DNA from: Lacticaseibacillus mingshuiensis
GTDB lineage: Bacteria; Bacillota; Bacilli; Lactobacillales; Lactobacillaceae
Direction of reading: 5' to 3'
Length of the DNA: 64,000 nt
NCBI RefSeq assembly: GCF_016861785.1
Contig: NZ_BOLS01000011.1
Span: 1 to 64,000 of the forward strand
Shown here piece by piece: positions 25,382 to 33,249 of this stretch. Made by a program: the position numbers and the translations under genes. How positions within the stretch are numbered: position 1 is the stretch's first letter; each line of letters starts with the position of its first letter. The notes under the pieces are model-generated. The model saw nothing but the letters and a program-made list of their open reading frames with translations, ran no database searches and was not told where the DNA came from.

Positions 25382-26395
25382 TCATTCTCGCGGTTTTTGC
25401 TCGTCCTTGGACGCCTGCAATCGCTGCTCCCGCGCCGCTTTTTGCAACTCGAACCACTTGCCCATTTTCTGCTCAAATTGGGCCTGCTCGGTCGGCGACA
25501 TATGATCAAAACGCCGCTCGACCTGATGGCGCCAGCGCGGATCAACACTCGTATCTAACCATTGATGTAGATTGAAGACGTCTGCGTCGCCCCCATCCGC
25601 CCTGCGTTTTTCAACCGGTGTCTCGTGAGCTGCAGTCGTCGCGCGTGACCCGCGGCCAGGTTCCTGTCCGCCTGTCGTCCTGGGCTGGCGGCCCGGCAGC
25701 GACCCGCTCGTGCGGCCCGAGGCTTCACGCCAGGCCTTGCGAAAATCGCGCACCCCATCGGCTGTCAATGACACGAAATCCGCTTGCTGGTCGCTAGGCA
25801 AAGTCGCCACATCGTACATCTGCTGGCGCGCCTGACTGTTGAGCAAAAACATCAGAATCGGATACGCCAGGTAGAAAATGACGGCAAAATCCGGCAGGAA
25901 AAAGGCGACGACCAACATTGCCAGACTCATCAAGTCCAAGTAGCGGTTGGCGGTGCCGTAGATCTTGGTGTAGACCTTCTGCATCTCAGATTTTTCCGTG
26001 TATTGCAAATGGACGATTGCCTTGGCGAGGTAGCGAAACAGGAAGTTGACCGCGACCTGCAACCCGCCATACAGAATCACCGACACGCGTGTCGTGTGCA
26101 AGGCCATCATGTTCGTGAACAGCGGCATCAGCGCCAGCAGCGCCAAGAAAGCCATGTCGAGAATCAGGATGCGGTACGTCATCGTCTCGATCTCGGAAAA
26201 CGCGGTCCCATGTTGATACCACATATTGGCCACGAAAATAAAACTGACCAGGAAAATACCGACCGCTTTGCCCAGCTGCAGATAATTCGCCCAGGAATCA
26301 TGCATGACCGGCGGAATATTCAACACCATGATCGTGATGATGATCGCGATGATCGCATCACTGAAGGCGTCCAGCCTGTTCTTTAATTTTTCCAT
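25382..26395 (-). CDS. TMEM175-like (DUF1211) potassium channel with a long C-terminal tail
   Basis: A 337-residue membrane protein. The N-terminal RLDAFSDAIIAIIITIMVL has the F-S-D motif in the first helix, which is the signature of bacterial TMEM175 K+ channels (DUF1211). Six hydrophobic segments end near residue 190. The remaining 145 residues are hydrophilic: a Gly/Arg/Thr-rich linker (about 225-265) followed by a charged helical region (RWRHQVERRFDHMSPTEQAQ). Bacterial TMEM175 proteins are usually about 200 residues, so this tail is an extra domain of unknown role. It lies 10 nt before the UPF0637 gene's end and is probably co-transcribed with it. Confidence 0.82.
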   Translation of the reverse strand: MEKLKNRLDAFSDAIIAIIITIMVLNIPPVMHDSWANYLQLGKAVGIFLVSFIFVANMWYQHGTAFSEIETMTYRILILDMAFLALLALMPLFTNMMALHTTRVSVILYGGLQVAVNFLFRYLAKAIVHLQYTEKSEMQKVYTKIYGTANRYLDLMSLAMLVVAFFLPDFAVIFYLAYPILMFLLNSQARQQMYDVATLPSDQQADFVSLTADGVRDFRKAWREASGRTSGSLPGRQPRTTGGQEPGRGSRATTAAHETPVEKRRADGGDADVFNLHQWLDTSVDPRWRHQVERRFDHMSPTEQAQFEQKMGKWFELQKAAREQRLQASKDEQKPRE

Positions 26396-26405
26396 GTGTG
26401 CCCTC

Positions 26406-27008
26406 CTATGCGTCTAACAACCCGGCGTAAAGCGGCGCCAGCATCCCCACTCGGCGCTGAATATCGGCCCACAACTCATCCGGTGCGGCGAACAACGGAT
26501 CCGTGGCAAGATACGTCTGCCCGATCAGCAGCTCCCCTTTTTGCGTGGTCGCATAGCGCTGGCTGAGTTTGGCAAAATTCGTCGCGTCAAGTGGCAGCAC
26601 CGCCTTTTGCGTGTGATCCCCGGAAAGCTCGAACTGAGTCGGCAAGCTGTCCGCCTGCGCGCCAAGGCGCGCAAGGTCGAATTTCACCCCAGTGGCCTTG
26701 CTTTCCTGAAGCAGCGCCAGCCACACAAACAGGCGATCATCCCACAGCCCCACCTCGATGTGCGGCTGCATTTTATACCCGCGGGTACTTGTCGCCAGCG
26801 CCAGCCAAGTATCCGGCGGCGGATTTTTGTGCCGTCGCAGATGTTTGGCCAGATGCACGGTCTGCGTCGGCAGGCCCTCGGCGGCGAGCTGATCCGCCAG
26901 CGTTTGGCCGGCGATCACGAATTTAGGATCGAGCAACGTGCGAATTTTTCCTAACCGCCCGGCCAAGGTGGGGTCTTCGAAGATGGTAAAGTCAGCCGTT
27001 GTAAACAC
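26406..27008 (-). CDS. UPF0637/DUF1054 (YktB-like) protein
   Basis: A 200-residue soluble protein of the UPF0637 family, with FTTADFTIFEDPTLAGRLGKIRTLLDPKF at the N-terminus (split here by the family's typical F-x-x-x-D-F start) and the conserved PHIEVGLWDDRLFVWLALL core. The function is unknown. The frame opens with GTG 27017, but that codon abuts the AAAGGG site. GTG 27008, 8 nt from AAAGGG, gives the family's usual short N-terminus and is preferred. It is divergent from the YueI-like gene. Confidence 0.85.
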   Translation of the reverse strand: MFTTADFTIFEDPTLAGRLGKIRTLLDPKFVIAGQTLADQLAAEGLPTQTVHLAKHLRRHKNPPPDTWLALATSTRGYKMQPHIEVGLWDDRLFVWLALLQESKATGVKFDLARLGAQADSLPTQFELSGDHTQKAVLPLDATNFAKLSQRYATTQKGELLIGQTYLATDPLFAAPDELWADIQRRVGMLAPLYAGLLDA

Positions 27009-27091
27009 GGCGTTCACCCTTTCTGCTATACTAGATAGGACCTATGTTAGCGCTTTTGAGCATTCGATAACAGCCCCCAAGGAGGATCCCG

Positions 27092-27544
27092 ATGGCAGAC
27101 GACCAAAACCAGATGCAAGACCACCTCAACTCCGCGCTGTACGGCCCGCCGCAGACCAAGCCTGACGAACGACGCCACTACCTCGGGTCGCTGCGGGAGC
27201 GCACCGCGCTGTTTGTGGACAATCAAACGTTGCGCGAGCCAACCACATTGGCCCAGGTGCAGCCCCTGCTCAAACAGTATGCGGCGCAGGCGAATTTCAA
27301 ACTCCTGCTCAATGGCAAACTGCCGGCTGAGCTCACTGCCCCTTACATGACAGAAGCGACGCAGCTTGGCCTGCCATTCACCCTTGTTTCGGATGAGACG
27401 GCGCAGCCTGAAGAAACCGCGTGCGGCCTTTTGATCACCAGCGACGAGGCGATCGATCACGCCGACATCTTTTTGCCAAAGCAGGCGGCCCAGGCGCCAA
27501 AGGACAAACCGAGCCTGTTTGACCGGCTGTTTGGTGAGCACTAG
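27092..27544 (+). CDS. YueI family (DUF1694) protein, paralogue 1
   Basis: A 150-residue soluble protein of the DUF1694 (YueI) family, with the conserved block PDERRHYLGSLRERTALFV near residue 25, a central KLLLNGKLP strand and a C-terminal NQTL...LFDRLFG tail. The function is not known. AAGGAGG is 8 nt before ATG 27092 and TATACT at about 27027 may be the -10 box. A second, more diverged member is encoded at 32617-33024. Confidence 0.85.
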   Translation: MADDQNQMQDHLNSALYGPPQTKPDERRHYLGSLRERTALFVDNQTLREPTTLAQVQPLLKQYAAQANFKLLLNGKLPAELTAPYMTEATQLGLPFTLVSDETAQPEETACGLLITSDEAIDHADIFLPKQAAQAPKDKPSLFDRLFGEH

Positions 27545-27567
27545 CGCAACCTGACAATGCAGGACAC

Positions 27568-27599
27568 AAAACGCGCGGCAGTCGCCTGCGCGTTTTCTT
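27568..27599 (+). terminator. Terminator between the YueI-like gene and rarA
   Basis: AAAACGCGC and GCGCGTTTT arms with an inner GGC/GCC stem, followed by TCTT; short T tract, ends 18 nt before rarA. Confidence 0.65.
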
Positions 27600-27617
27600 C
27601 ATTAAAGAAGGGATATT

Positions 27618-28895
27618 ATGCAACAACCACTCGCATATCGCATGCGGCCACGCAACTTGGACGAGGTCGTCGGTCAGCAGCACCTTGTTGGCCCCGACCA
27701 GATCATTCGCCGAATGGTGGTGGCCAAACGCCTGAGTTCAATGATTCTATATGGCCCGCCTGGCACGGGCAAGACCAGCATCGCCAGCGCGATCGCCGGC
27801 ACCACCAAATACGCCTTTCGCATGCTGAACGCGGCCACCGACACGAAAAAAGATCTTCAGATCGTGGCGGAGGAAGCCAAGATGAGCGGCACCGTGATCT
27901 TGCTGCTGGACGAGATTCATCGGCTGGACAAAACAAAGCAGGACTTTTTGCTGCCGCTTCTTGAAAGTGGCAGCATCGTCCTAGTTGGCGCGACCACCGA
28001 AAATCCTTACATGAGTATTTTGCCTGCCATCCGCTCACGGTCGCAGATCTTCCAAGTCTTCCCGCTGACGCCTGACGATATCAGCGCGGCGATCGACCGG
28101 GCGCTGGCCGACAAGGAACGCGGCCTCGGTAGCTACCCGGTCCGCCTGGATGAGGATGCGCGCGCGTTTCTCACCACCGCGACCAACGGCGATCTGCGCA
28201 GTGCCCTGAACGCGCTGGAGCTTGCGACGTTGTCCACACCGGAAACGGACGATGAGATTCACCTGACGCTGGCCGTGATGCACGAATCGCTTCAGCAGCG
28301 CGCCATCGCCGGTGATGCCGATGGCGACGCGCATTACGATATCATTTCCGCCTTTCAAAAATCGATTCGCGGCTCCGATGTCGATGCGGCCCTCCATTAC
28401 CTCGCAAGACTGATCACGATCGGCGACCTGCCAAGTATTTTGCGGCGTCTCTTAGTCATCGCCTACGAAGACGTCGGCCTCGCCAACCCTCAGACCGCGA
28501 GCCGAACGCTCACCGCGATTCAATCGGCGGAGCGGCTCGGCTTGCCTGAGGGGCGCATCCCCCTCGCCAACGCCGTGATCGATCTGTGCCTCGCGCCGAA
28601 AAGCAACAGTGCGATGAGCGCGATCGATGCCGCGCTGGCCGACATTCAAGCGGGCCACGCCGGCAGTATTCCCGACGATCTGCGCGATGCCCATTACAAA
28701 GGCGCCGCAGCGTTGGGCCACGGGGTCGGCTATCAGCTCCCGCACAATTTTCCAGGCGGCTGGGTCAAACAACAATATCTGCCGGATACGCTGGTGGGCC
28801 ATCACTACTACGCGCCGAAAAATACCGGCAAGTATGAACAGGCCTTGGCCGCCCAACTGACCCGCCTGCACGATTTGGAAAAACGCAGCAAATGA
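27618..28895 (+). CDS. rarA: Replication-associated recombination protein A (AAA+ ATPase)
   Basis: A 425-residue AAA+ ATPase of the RarA/MgsA/WRNIP1 family that acts at stalled replication forks. Walker A is YGPPGTGKTSIA (near residue 46), Walker B is LLLDEIHRLDKTKQD (near 96), sensor 1 is GATTENP, and the C-terminal tetramerization region includes YEDVGLANPQT and HNFPGGWVKQQYLPD. Length and motifs are complete. AAGAAGGG precedes ATG 27618. The downstream 6S RNA gene is a common arrangement in lactobacilli. Confidence 0.96.
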   Translation: MQQPLAYRMRPRNLDEVVGQQHLVGPDQIIRRMVVAKRLSSMILYGPPGTGKTSIASAIAGTTKYAFRMLNAATDTKKDLQIVAEEAKMSGTVILLLDEIHRLDKTKQDFLLPLLESGSIVLVGATTENPYMSILPAIRSRSQIFQVFPLTPDDISAAIDRALADKERGLGSYPVRLDEDARAFLTTATNGDLRSALNALELATLSTPETDDEIHLTLAVMHESLQQRAIAGDADGDAHYDIISAFQKSIRGSDVDAALHYLARLITIGDLPSILRRLLVIAYEDVGLANPQTASRTLTAIQSAERLGLPEGRIPLANAVIDLCLAPKSNSAMSAIDAALADIQAGHAGSIPDDLRDAHYKGAAALGHGVGYQLPHNFPGGWVKQQYLPDTLVGHHYYAPKNTGKYEQALAAQLTRLHDLEKRSK

Positions 28896-28952
28896 AGCGC
28901 TGTCATTCCCGCCATTCTGTCTTTTAAAGCGGTTTCGCCCAAGCAAGGATTC

Positions 28953-28981
28953 TTGCGCGATCGGCGGTTCAGTGCTACCAT
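28953..28981 (+). promoter_or_regulatory. Promoter of the 6S RNA gene
   Basis: TTGCGC (28953-28958), a 17-nt spacer and TACCAT (28976-28981) lie just before the predicted 5' end of the RNA near 28988. Confidence 0.7.
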
Positions 28982-28987
28982 AGAGTC

Positions 28988-29217
28988 ATGGAAGTTCTAA
29001 GGTGTGCGCGCTTCCCATCTATCAGTTGACCGAACAGTCTCACCACATTGGGACCGGAAGTGGCAGGCATCGTGTTGTTCTTTCACTGAATGACTGACGT
29101 GCATGTCGTCTAGTCCCACCTACTGAAAAGCGGGTTTCAACTTAACGGGAAGAAAACGGCACCACTAGGCTTTCGTATAAAGTGCAAACTTTAGGCCGGC
29201 ATCTGCCGGTTTTTTCT
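28988..29217 (+). ncRNA. ssrS: 6S RNA (lacto-usp type)
   Basis: About 229 nt without coding capacity, with its own promoter and a terminator (CCGGC/GCCGG plus T6 at 29196-29216). The 5' segment CTAAGGTGTGCGC pairs with the 3' segment GTGCAAACTTTAG over 12 of 13 positions, forming the closing stem of a long rod with an internal bulge, as in 6S RNA. The position between rarA and a universal stress gene matches the RNA first described as the lacto-usp motif and later equated with 6S RNA. 6S RNA binds the housekeeping RNA polymerase and lowers its activity in stationary phase. Confidence 0.85.
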
Positions 29218-29240
29218 TTGCCCAGCAATCAGCCGCGCAG

Positions 29241-29268
29241 TTGTTTTGCCGCAGGGCTTTGTTACAAT
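29241..29268 (+). promoter_or_regulatory. Promoter of the small membrane protein gene
   Basis: TTGTTT (29241-29246), a 16-nt spacer and TACAAT (29263-29268), about 38 nt before ATG 29307. Confidence 0.6.
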
Positions 29269-29306
29269 GGTTTCATGATAATTTTTGCACACGAAGGGAC
29301 CCGCTT

Positions 29307-29597
29307 ATGCTGATCAGAATCGTCTTTGTCTTGTACGCCATCTTACTCTTTGCGCTCGCCGCTTACCTGTTTGGGTATAAAAAACACGGCTTTCTCACCC
29401 GCCAGACCGTGTCGGAAAAAACGGGCCAGGCCTTACGCAACTATGCGTGGTTCATTTTGATTGCCGGTGTGATCGCCTTAGTGCCGGTGATCTGGCAAAA
29501 CGCAATCGTCGATATTCTCGCGCTTTTGATTGGCGCGGTGAGTGTCGGCGTACTTGGGCTGCGCCTGCCAACCCTGATCGAAGATGACGAAGAATAG
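29307..29597 (+). CDS. Small membrane protein, unknown function
   Basis: A 96-residue protein with three hydrophobic segments: MLIRIVFVLYAILLFALAAY, YAWFILIAGVIALVPVIW and IVDILALLIGAVSVGVLGL. It has an acidic C-terminal tail (EDDEE). ATG 29307 is preferred because AAGGGA is 8 nt upstream; the longer frame from 29241 overlaps the promoter. It lies between 6S RNA and the usp gene. No family is recognised. Confidence 0.75.
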   Translation: MLIRIVFVLYAILLFALAAYLFGYKKHGFLTRQTVSEKTGQALRNYAWFILIAGVIALVPVIWQNAIVDILALLIGAVSVGVLGLRLPTLIEDDEE

Positions 29598-29652
29598 CGT
29601 CTGGTTTCATTTCATGCGCCAATAAAGTACAATTAAAGCGGAGGTGATGGCA

Positions 29653-30153
29653 ATGTTACAACAATACAAGCATATCTTGGTCGCGATCGACGGCTCTTAT
29701 GAATCCGAGCTTGCCTTCCAGAAGGCGGTTGCCGTCGCGAAACGAAATGACGGCGAACTCGATCTTGTCAACGTGGTAGACACACGCTCTTTCTCGAACG
29801 TGTCGAGTTTTGATACCAACATGGTGGAATCAGTGGCCGCTACCGCCAAAAAGACGATGGAAGACTACATCGACCAAGCACATAAGGCCGGTCTGGAAAA
29901 GGTCACCTATAGCATCGAATACGGCGCGCCGAAAACACTGATCGCCCGCGATCTGCCAAAGAAGCTCTCGATCGATCTCATCATGATCGGCGCCACTGGG
30001 CTCAATGCGGTCGAACGTCTGTTGATCGGCAGCGTCACTGAATACGTGACCCGCAACGCCGAATGCGACGTCCTCGTGGTCCGCACCGACTTGAACAACA
30101 AGCCGGCCCTGGCAACCACCAAGGCACCAAAGAAACAGGCGCCAAAGAAATAA
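29653..30153 (+). CDS. Universal stress protein, UspA family
   Basis: A 166-residue UspA-fold protein, cytoplasmic. It has the N-terminal HILVAIDGSYESELAF with the ATP-contacting Asp, and the ATP-binding signature G-x2-G-x9-G-S in GATGLNAVERLLIGS near residue 117. A short Lys/Pro-rich tail (KAPKKQAPKK) is unusual for the family. ATG 29653 has GGAGG 8 nt upstream; two earlier in-frame starts (29644, 29647) overlap that site. A tandem array of family 1 repeats begins on the base after its stop codon, without a separate terminator. Confidence 0.93.
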   Translation: MLQQYKHILVAIDGSYESELAFQKAVAVAKRNDGELDLVNVVDTRSFSNVSSFDTNMVESVAATAKKTMEDYIDQAHKAGLEKVTYSIEYGAPKTLIARDLPKKLSIDLIMIGATGLNAVERLLIGSVTEYVTRNAECDVLVVRTDLNNKPALATTKAPKKQAPKK

Positions 30154-30440
30154 GGGTGCGTAGCGGGGCGCTTTGGGGTGAGCGGCTAATTTGGGAATGG
30201 CGCTTGGGGCCGCACTTAGCCCCGAGTGACAGTCCCAATTAGACGTCTCACCCCTGCCCCGCGAAGCCCAACTGGAAAAGGGTGCGGAGGCCCGCGGGCT
30301 GGCCGGGCAGGTAACTTGTCTCGTGCACTTGAGGCGGTCTTCGCCTCGAGTGCACGAGACAGTTAGATGTCCCGGACATGCGGGCCGAAGCCCAACTATA
30401 AGGGTGCGTAGCGCAGCTTGCGTTTCGCCCGCCACACCAA
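30154..30440 (+). repeat. Family 1 structured tandem repeats, array A (two full units and one partial)
   Basis: Units begin GGGTGCG at 30154, 30280 and 30402 (periods 126 and 122 bp) and end AGCCCAACT. Unit 1 has paired blocks GCGGGGC/GCCCCGC, GGGGTGAG/CTCACCCC, CTAATT-GGGA/TCCCAATTAG and an apical CGCTTGGGGC/GCCCCGAGTG. Unit 2 has different bases that still pair: GGCCCGC/GCGGGCC, and a 19-bp apical stem starting GTCTCGTGCACT with a single G-U pair. Unit 3 is cut after about 30 nt and runs into the terminator at 30441. The array starts directly after the usp stop codon. Confidence 0.9.
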
Positions 30441-30491
30441 AAAGATCGCCCCACCAGACACTAAATTCTGTCTGGTGGGGCGATCTTTTGC
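30441..30491. terminator. Bidirectional terminator, usp/repeat array versus the XRE regulator
   Basis: AAAAAGATCGCCCCACCAGACA pairs almost perfectly over 21 bp with its complement across an 8-nt loop. A runs on one side and T runs on the other make it suitable for both convergent transcripts. Confidence 0.92.
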
Positions 30492-30496
30492 ATCTT

Positions 30497-31372
30497 TCAC
30501 GCCAGTTCGCGCCGGCTGGTCTCAGTCTCCAGGGCTGCTAACAGCTGCGGCGAGTGGTTGACCCGGGCAAGCGCCACGGCGATCTGATAATTTTCATCTG
30601 CGCGCTTATCGGCCAAGGCATCATACGCCCGTGCCTGGAGCGCGTACAATTCGTCGAGCAGAAAAAGGCTGTCGTGTTTTGTTGCAAAGTCGATGCCAGT
30701 TTTCACATTGGTCAGGACGGCCGCATACTCTTCTAATTCGAAAAAGACGCGACTGATGTGCCAAAAGATCGTGATCACAACATCGAGGTAGCGGCCTTCC
30801 GGAAAAGGCGCATCATGAAGCAGGGCCAGCGCCTGGTCGATATAGACCCGTGCGCGTTCATGTGTCCCTTTTTCGGCATAGGCGAGGCCCAGGCCCAGCG
30901 TCGCCATGATGGTGAGCAGATCGCGGTCCTTGACCAACATCGGCGTCAGCACACGGCCGAAGTAATAGATCGCCTCGTCTGGGGCTTTATGAGCAAAAAG
31001 CTCCACCATCCCCGAGTAATAGTTGAACCGGCGCTTGTCCTCTTCCGTGGTGAGTTTTTCCGAACGGACCTTGGCCAAAAACTCGGCGGCTTGGGGATAA
31101 GCCCCGCGGCGCAATGCCTTGTCAGTGTCGCTGAGTGATTGCTGAATGCTGTCGTGATTAGCGACGACGATATCATCCATGGTGATATCCAGCCGCCCGA
31201 TCAGACGCATCAAGATATTCATACTCGGCACCTTGTTGCGCTTTTCGATCAGGCTGATGGTCGCCTGGGTGCAAATATCCTTGGCCAACTCGGCTTGCGA
31301 AAGGCCTTTGAGTTTGCGATAGTAGCGGACCCTTTCCCCCAAGATCCGCAGTGGTCCCTGTTCTCGTTGCAT
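30497..31372 (-). CDS. XRE-family regulator with TPR-like domain (RNPP/Rgg-like)
   Basis: A 291-residue regulator. Residues 10-65 form a Cro/CI-type helix-turn-helix (LGERVRYYRKLKGLSQAELAKD, ATISLIEKRNKVPS). The rest is a helical repeat domain like the TPR domains of peptide-sensing PlcR/Rgg regulators. Such proteins often bind short exported peptides, but I found no small precursor gene beside it. AAGGGAG lies 8 nt before ATG 31372. The leader holds a GCCTGC/GCAGGC hairpin near 31395-31411, and TATAAT is at 31443-31448 on the minus strand. Confidence 0.85.
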   Translation of the reverse strand: MQREQGPLRILGERVRYYRKLKGLSQAELAKDICTQATISLIEKRNKVPSMNILMRLIGRLDITMDDIVVANHDSIQQSLSDTDKALRRGAYPQAAEFLAKVRSEKLTTEEDKRRFNYYSGMVELFAHKAPDEAIYYFGRVLTPMLVKDRDLLTIMATLGLGLAYAEKGTHERARVYIDQALALLHDAPFPEGRYLDVVITIFWHISRVFFELEEYAAVLTNVKTGIDFATKHDSLFLLDELYALQARAYDALADKRADENYQIAVALARVNHSPQLLAALETETSRRELA

Positions 31373-31565
31373 GACTTACACTCCCTTAGCTGGTGCCTGC
31401 GTCAGGCAGGCGAGTTCCCTACGCTCTTTTTTCCATAACATTATTATACTGGCGAGTATGAGTTTTGGCTAGTTTTTTCGGGCGCGTATCGGCGCGTATC
31501 ATTGAAGTCTAAGCAAACAAAAAAATTTATAAGATTGTGTTTCAGCGTAAAGATAACAGAATATA

Positions 31566-31597
31566 AAAAACCGCATCAATCGATCAGATGCGGTTGC
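31566..31597 (-). terminator. Terminator of the DUF2785 operon
   Basis: On the minus strand AACCGCATC pairs with GATGCGGTT across 9 nt, followed by TTTT. Confidence 0.88.
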
Positions 31598-31623
31598 GGA
31601 AATTTTCACGTAGTCAGACGAAA

Positions 31624-32601
31624 TTAATAGACGTCGATTATTTTTTGTAAATAGTCAATGACACCCTTCGGCATGTCAGAGCGGATGATCAGCGCCTCCA
31701 GCAAGCGCGAGCGGTTGTACCAGCGGTTCCAAAACGCCTCCGATTCGCGTGGTCGCATGGTCGTCACGCGTTTTTGCCAACTCGTTAAGCACATCACGAG
31801 CGACTCCGCGTAAAACTGATGCTTCACTGCCAGGTTGGTCAGGTAGCCCGCGATGCGCTGATCCTCGCCGAAGACCAGGGCATCATCCATGCGCTGCCAC
31901 CCTTCCAGCACCGTGGCCATCAGGAAGAGTTTGTGCCCGCGGCTCAGCGCCTTGACCTGACTCAACTCATCGGCGAGGTTGCCGATATGCGTGTACGCGT
32001 GCGCCCACCCCTGCGGATCGACATAGCCGCGCCCATCGCGCTCGAGGATAATGTAGGTAGCAAAATTCAGCGTGAGCGCCTCATACGCTTCGGCCGATAG
32101 CACGTGATAGCGGCTGTCCGCATACACGAGGCCGGATAGCAACATCACCGCAAAACTGCGCAGAAAGACCGCATCATTTTGCGGCTCGAGAATGTGCGCG
32201 AACAGCACATCGGGTTGCTGGAGATACGTGGCCAACCAATCGATCTGGGCAACGGTGAAGGCATCCGCCTGAAACAGATCACCCATCAGGAAAAAGACGC
32301 CCTTGTCACGTACCGCAGGACTGAGGCTCGCCAGGTGGTCCATGAGAAAACTCAACTCTTCATCGCTGATCTTGGGATCGTTGCTCCCTTTGATGCGCTT
32401 GCTGATCGACGAGATCCGCGCGAGGGCACGCATATCATCATCCGGTGTGGTGATCGGGGTCTCTTGAAAAGCCGGCCGGGCGTTGTAGATCTCACCCAGC
32501 GCATCTGGCAAGTGTTTGAAGACCTTGCCATCGAGCAATTGTTTTCGAAGCGTCTGCATCGCGTCTTTGACCGTTTGCACGGCCTCTTGTTCAGTTGCCA
32601 T
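31624..32601 (-). CDS. DUF2785 family protein
   Basis: A 325-residue helical, soluble protein of the DUF2785 family, recognised by RDGRGYVDPQGWAHAYTHIGNLADEL near residue 200 (shown here in the family's G-W-x-H-A-x-x-H pattern) and by helical repeats throughout. The function is unknown. RBS GGAGG precedes ATG 32601. It is 15 nt downstream of the YueI-like gene, so the two form an operon ended by the terminator at 31566. Confidence 0.82.
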   Translation of the reverse strand: MATEQEAVQTVKDAMQTLRKQLLDGKVFKHLPDALGEIYNARPAFQETPITTPDDDMRALARISSISKRIKGSNDPKISDEELSFLMDHLASLSPAVRDKGVFFLMGDLFQADAFTVAQIDWLATYLQQPDVLFAHILEPQNDAVFLRSFAVMLLSGLVYADSRYHVLSAEAYEALTLNFATYIILERDGRGYVDPQGWAHAYTHIGNLADELSQVKALSRGHKLFLMATVLEGWQRMDDALVFGEDQRIAGYLTNLAVKHQFYAESLVMCLTSWQKRVTTMRPRESEAFWNRWYNRSRLLEALIIRSDMPKGVIDYLQKIIDVY

Positions 32602-32616
32602 ATGAGCCTCCTTCTG

Positions 32617-33024
32617 TCATAGCAAGATCGGGCGGCTGATCTTTTCAGTCGGATGGGCAAGCACCCAGCCAAAATCGTTGACCAGCGGCGTTTTTTTCAC
32701 CCGCATCCCCGGCTGGGCCATGATGGTGAACGGATAATCATACGCCAGGGCTTGCTGCATGTATTGGGTGATCAGGGCCTGGTTCATCAGGCCATTGAGA
32801 TAGATCCGGTACTGCGGATATCGCGTGAGTACCTCGTCGAGCAGGTCAAAAATGCGGGGATCATGCAGCTGGCCGATGGTGACCGCCATCGCCACCCGCT
32901 CGCGAAAATTGCCAAGGAATTCGCGCTTTTCATCCGGCTTGATCGTCGACAGGCCCAATGCCTTCGCCTTGATAAAATCATTCAGATCTTCTGCCACCGT
33001 GCCCACCTGCCTTTCGCGTTCCAT
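32617..33024 (-). CDS. YueI family (DUF1694) protein, paralogue 2
   Basis: A 135-residue soluble protein with the DUF1694 block PDEKREFLGNFRERVAMAV near residue 30 and a central YRIYLNGLMNQALI. It is a diverged paralogue of the protein at 27092-27544. It is the first gene of a pair with DUF2785. ATG 33024 lies after a TATAAT-like element close to the start; the ribosome site is unclear (GGCAGGTGGGC lies inside the reading frame). The function is unknown. Confidence 0.8.
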   Translation of the reverse strand: MERERQVGTVAEDLNDFIKAKALGLSTIKPDEKREFLGNFRERVAMAVTIGQLHDPRIFDLLDEVLTRYPQYRIYLNGLMNQALITQYMQQALAYDYPFTIMAQPGMRVKKTPLVNDFGWVLAHPTEKISRPILL

Positions 33025-33155
33025 TATAGCATTTCATGGGTGCGGTGCGGGCTGGGCGGTCTGAGCAGCTAGTGCGGCCTCCGTACTTGTATCCATCCTC
33101 CGCGCTCACCACTTGCTTTCCCCAAAGATCGACACGCCTCTATCTTCGGTCATAT

Positions 33156-33189
33156 CAAAAAAACCGGAACAACGAGCATTCCGGTTTCT
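33156..33189 (-). terminator. Terminator of the suf operon
   Basis: On the minus strand AAACCGGAA pairs with TTCCGGTTT across 9 nt, followed by a T run, about 60 nt after the sufB stop. Confidence 0.9.
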
Positions 33190-33249
33190 AAATGGCATGC
33201 GCCGCGACCCAATTTTGGTCAAAAGCTCCAGCCCATCGCGACTTGGCGC

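Noticed and set aside
29830-30435. 201-codon minus-strand ORF across usp and repeat array A, and similar ORFs over arrays B and D
   Set aside because: It is antisense to usp and then reads through the folded repeats. The shared peptide strings come from the repeat DNA, there is no ribosome site, and the protein has no family likeness.
33036-33090. GGGTGCGGTGCGGGCTGGG near 33039 as a decayed family 1 repeat
   Set aside because: It resembles the first 40-50 nt of a unit (also GAGCAGCTAG), but the match is short and no paired 3' part follows, so it was not listed as a feature.
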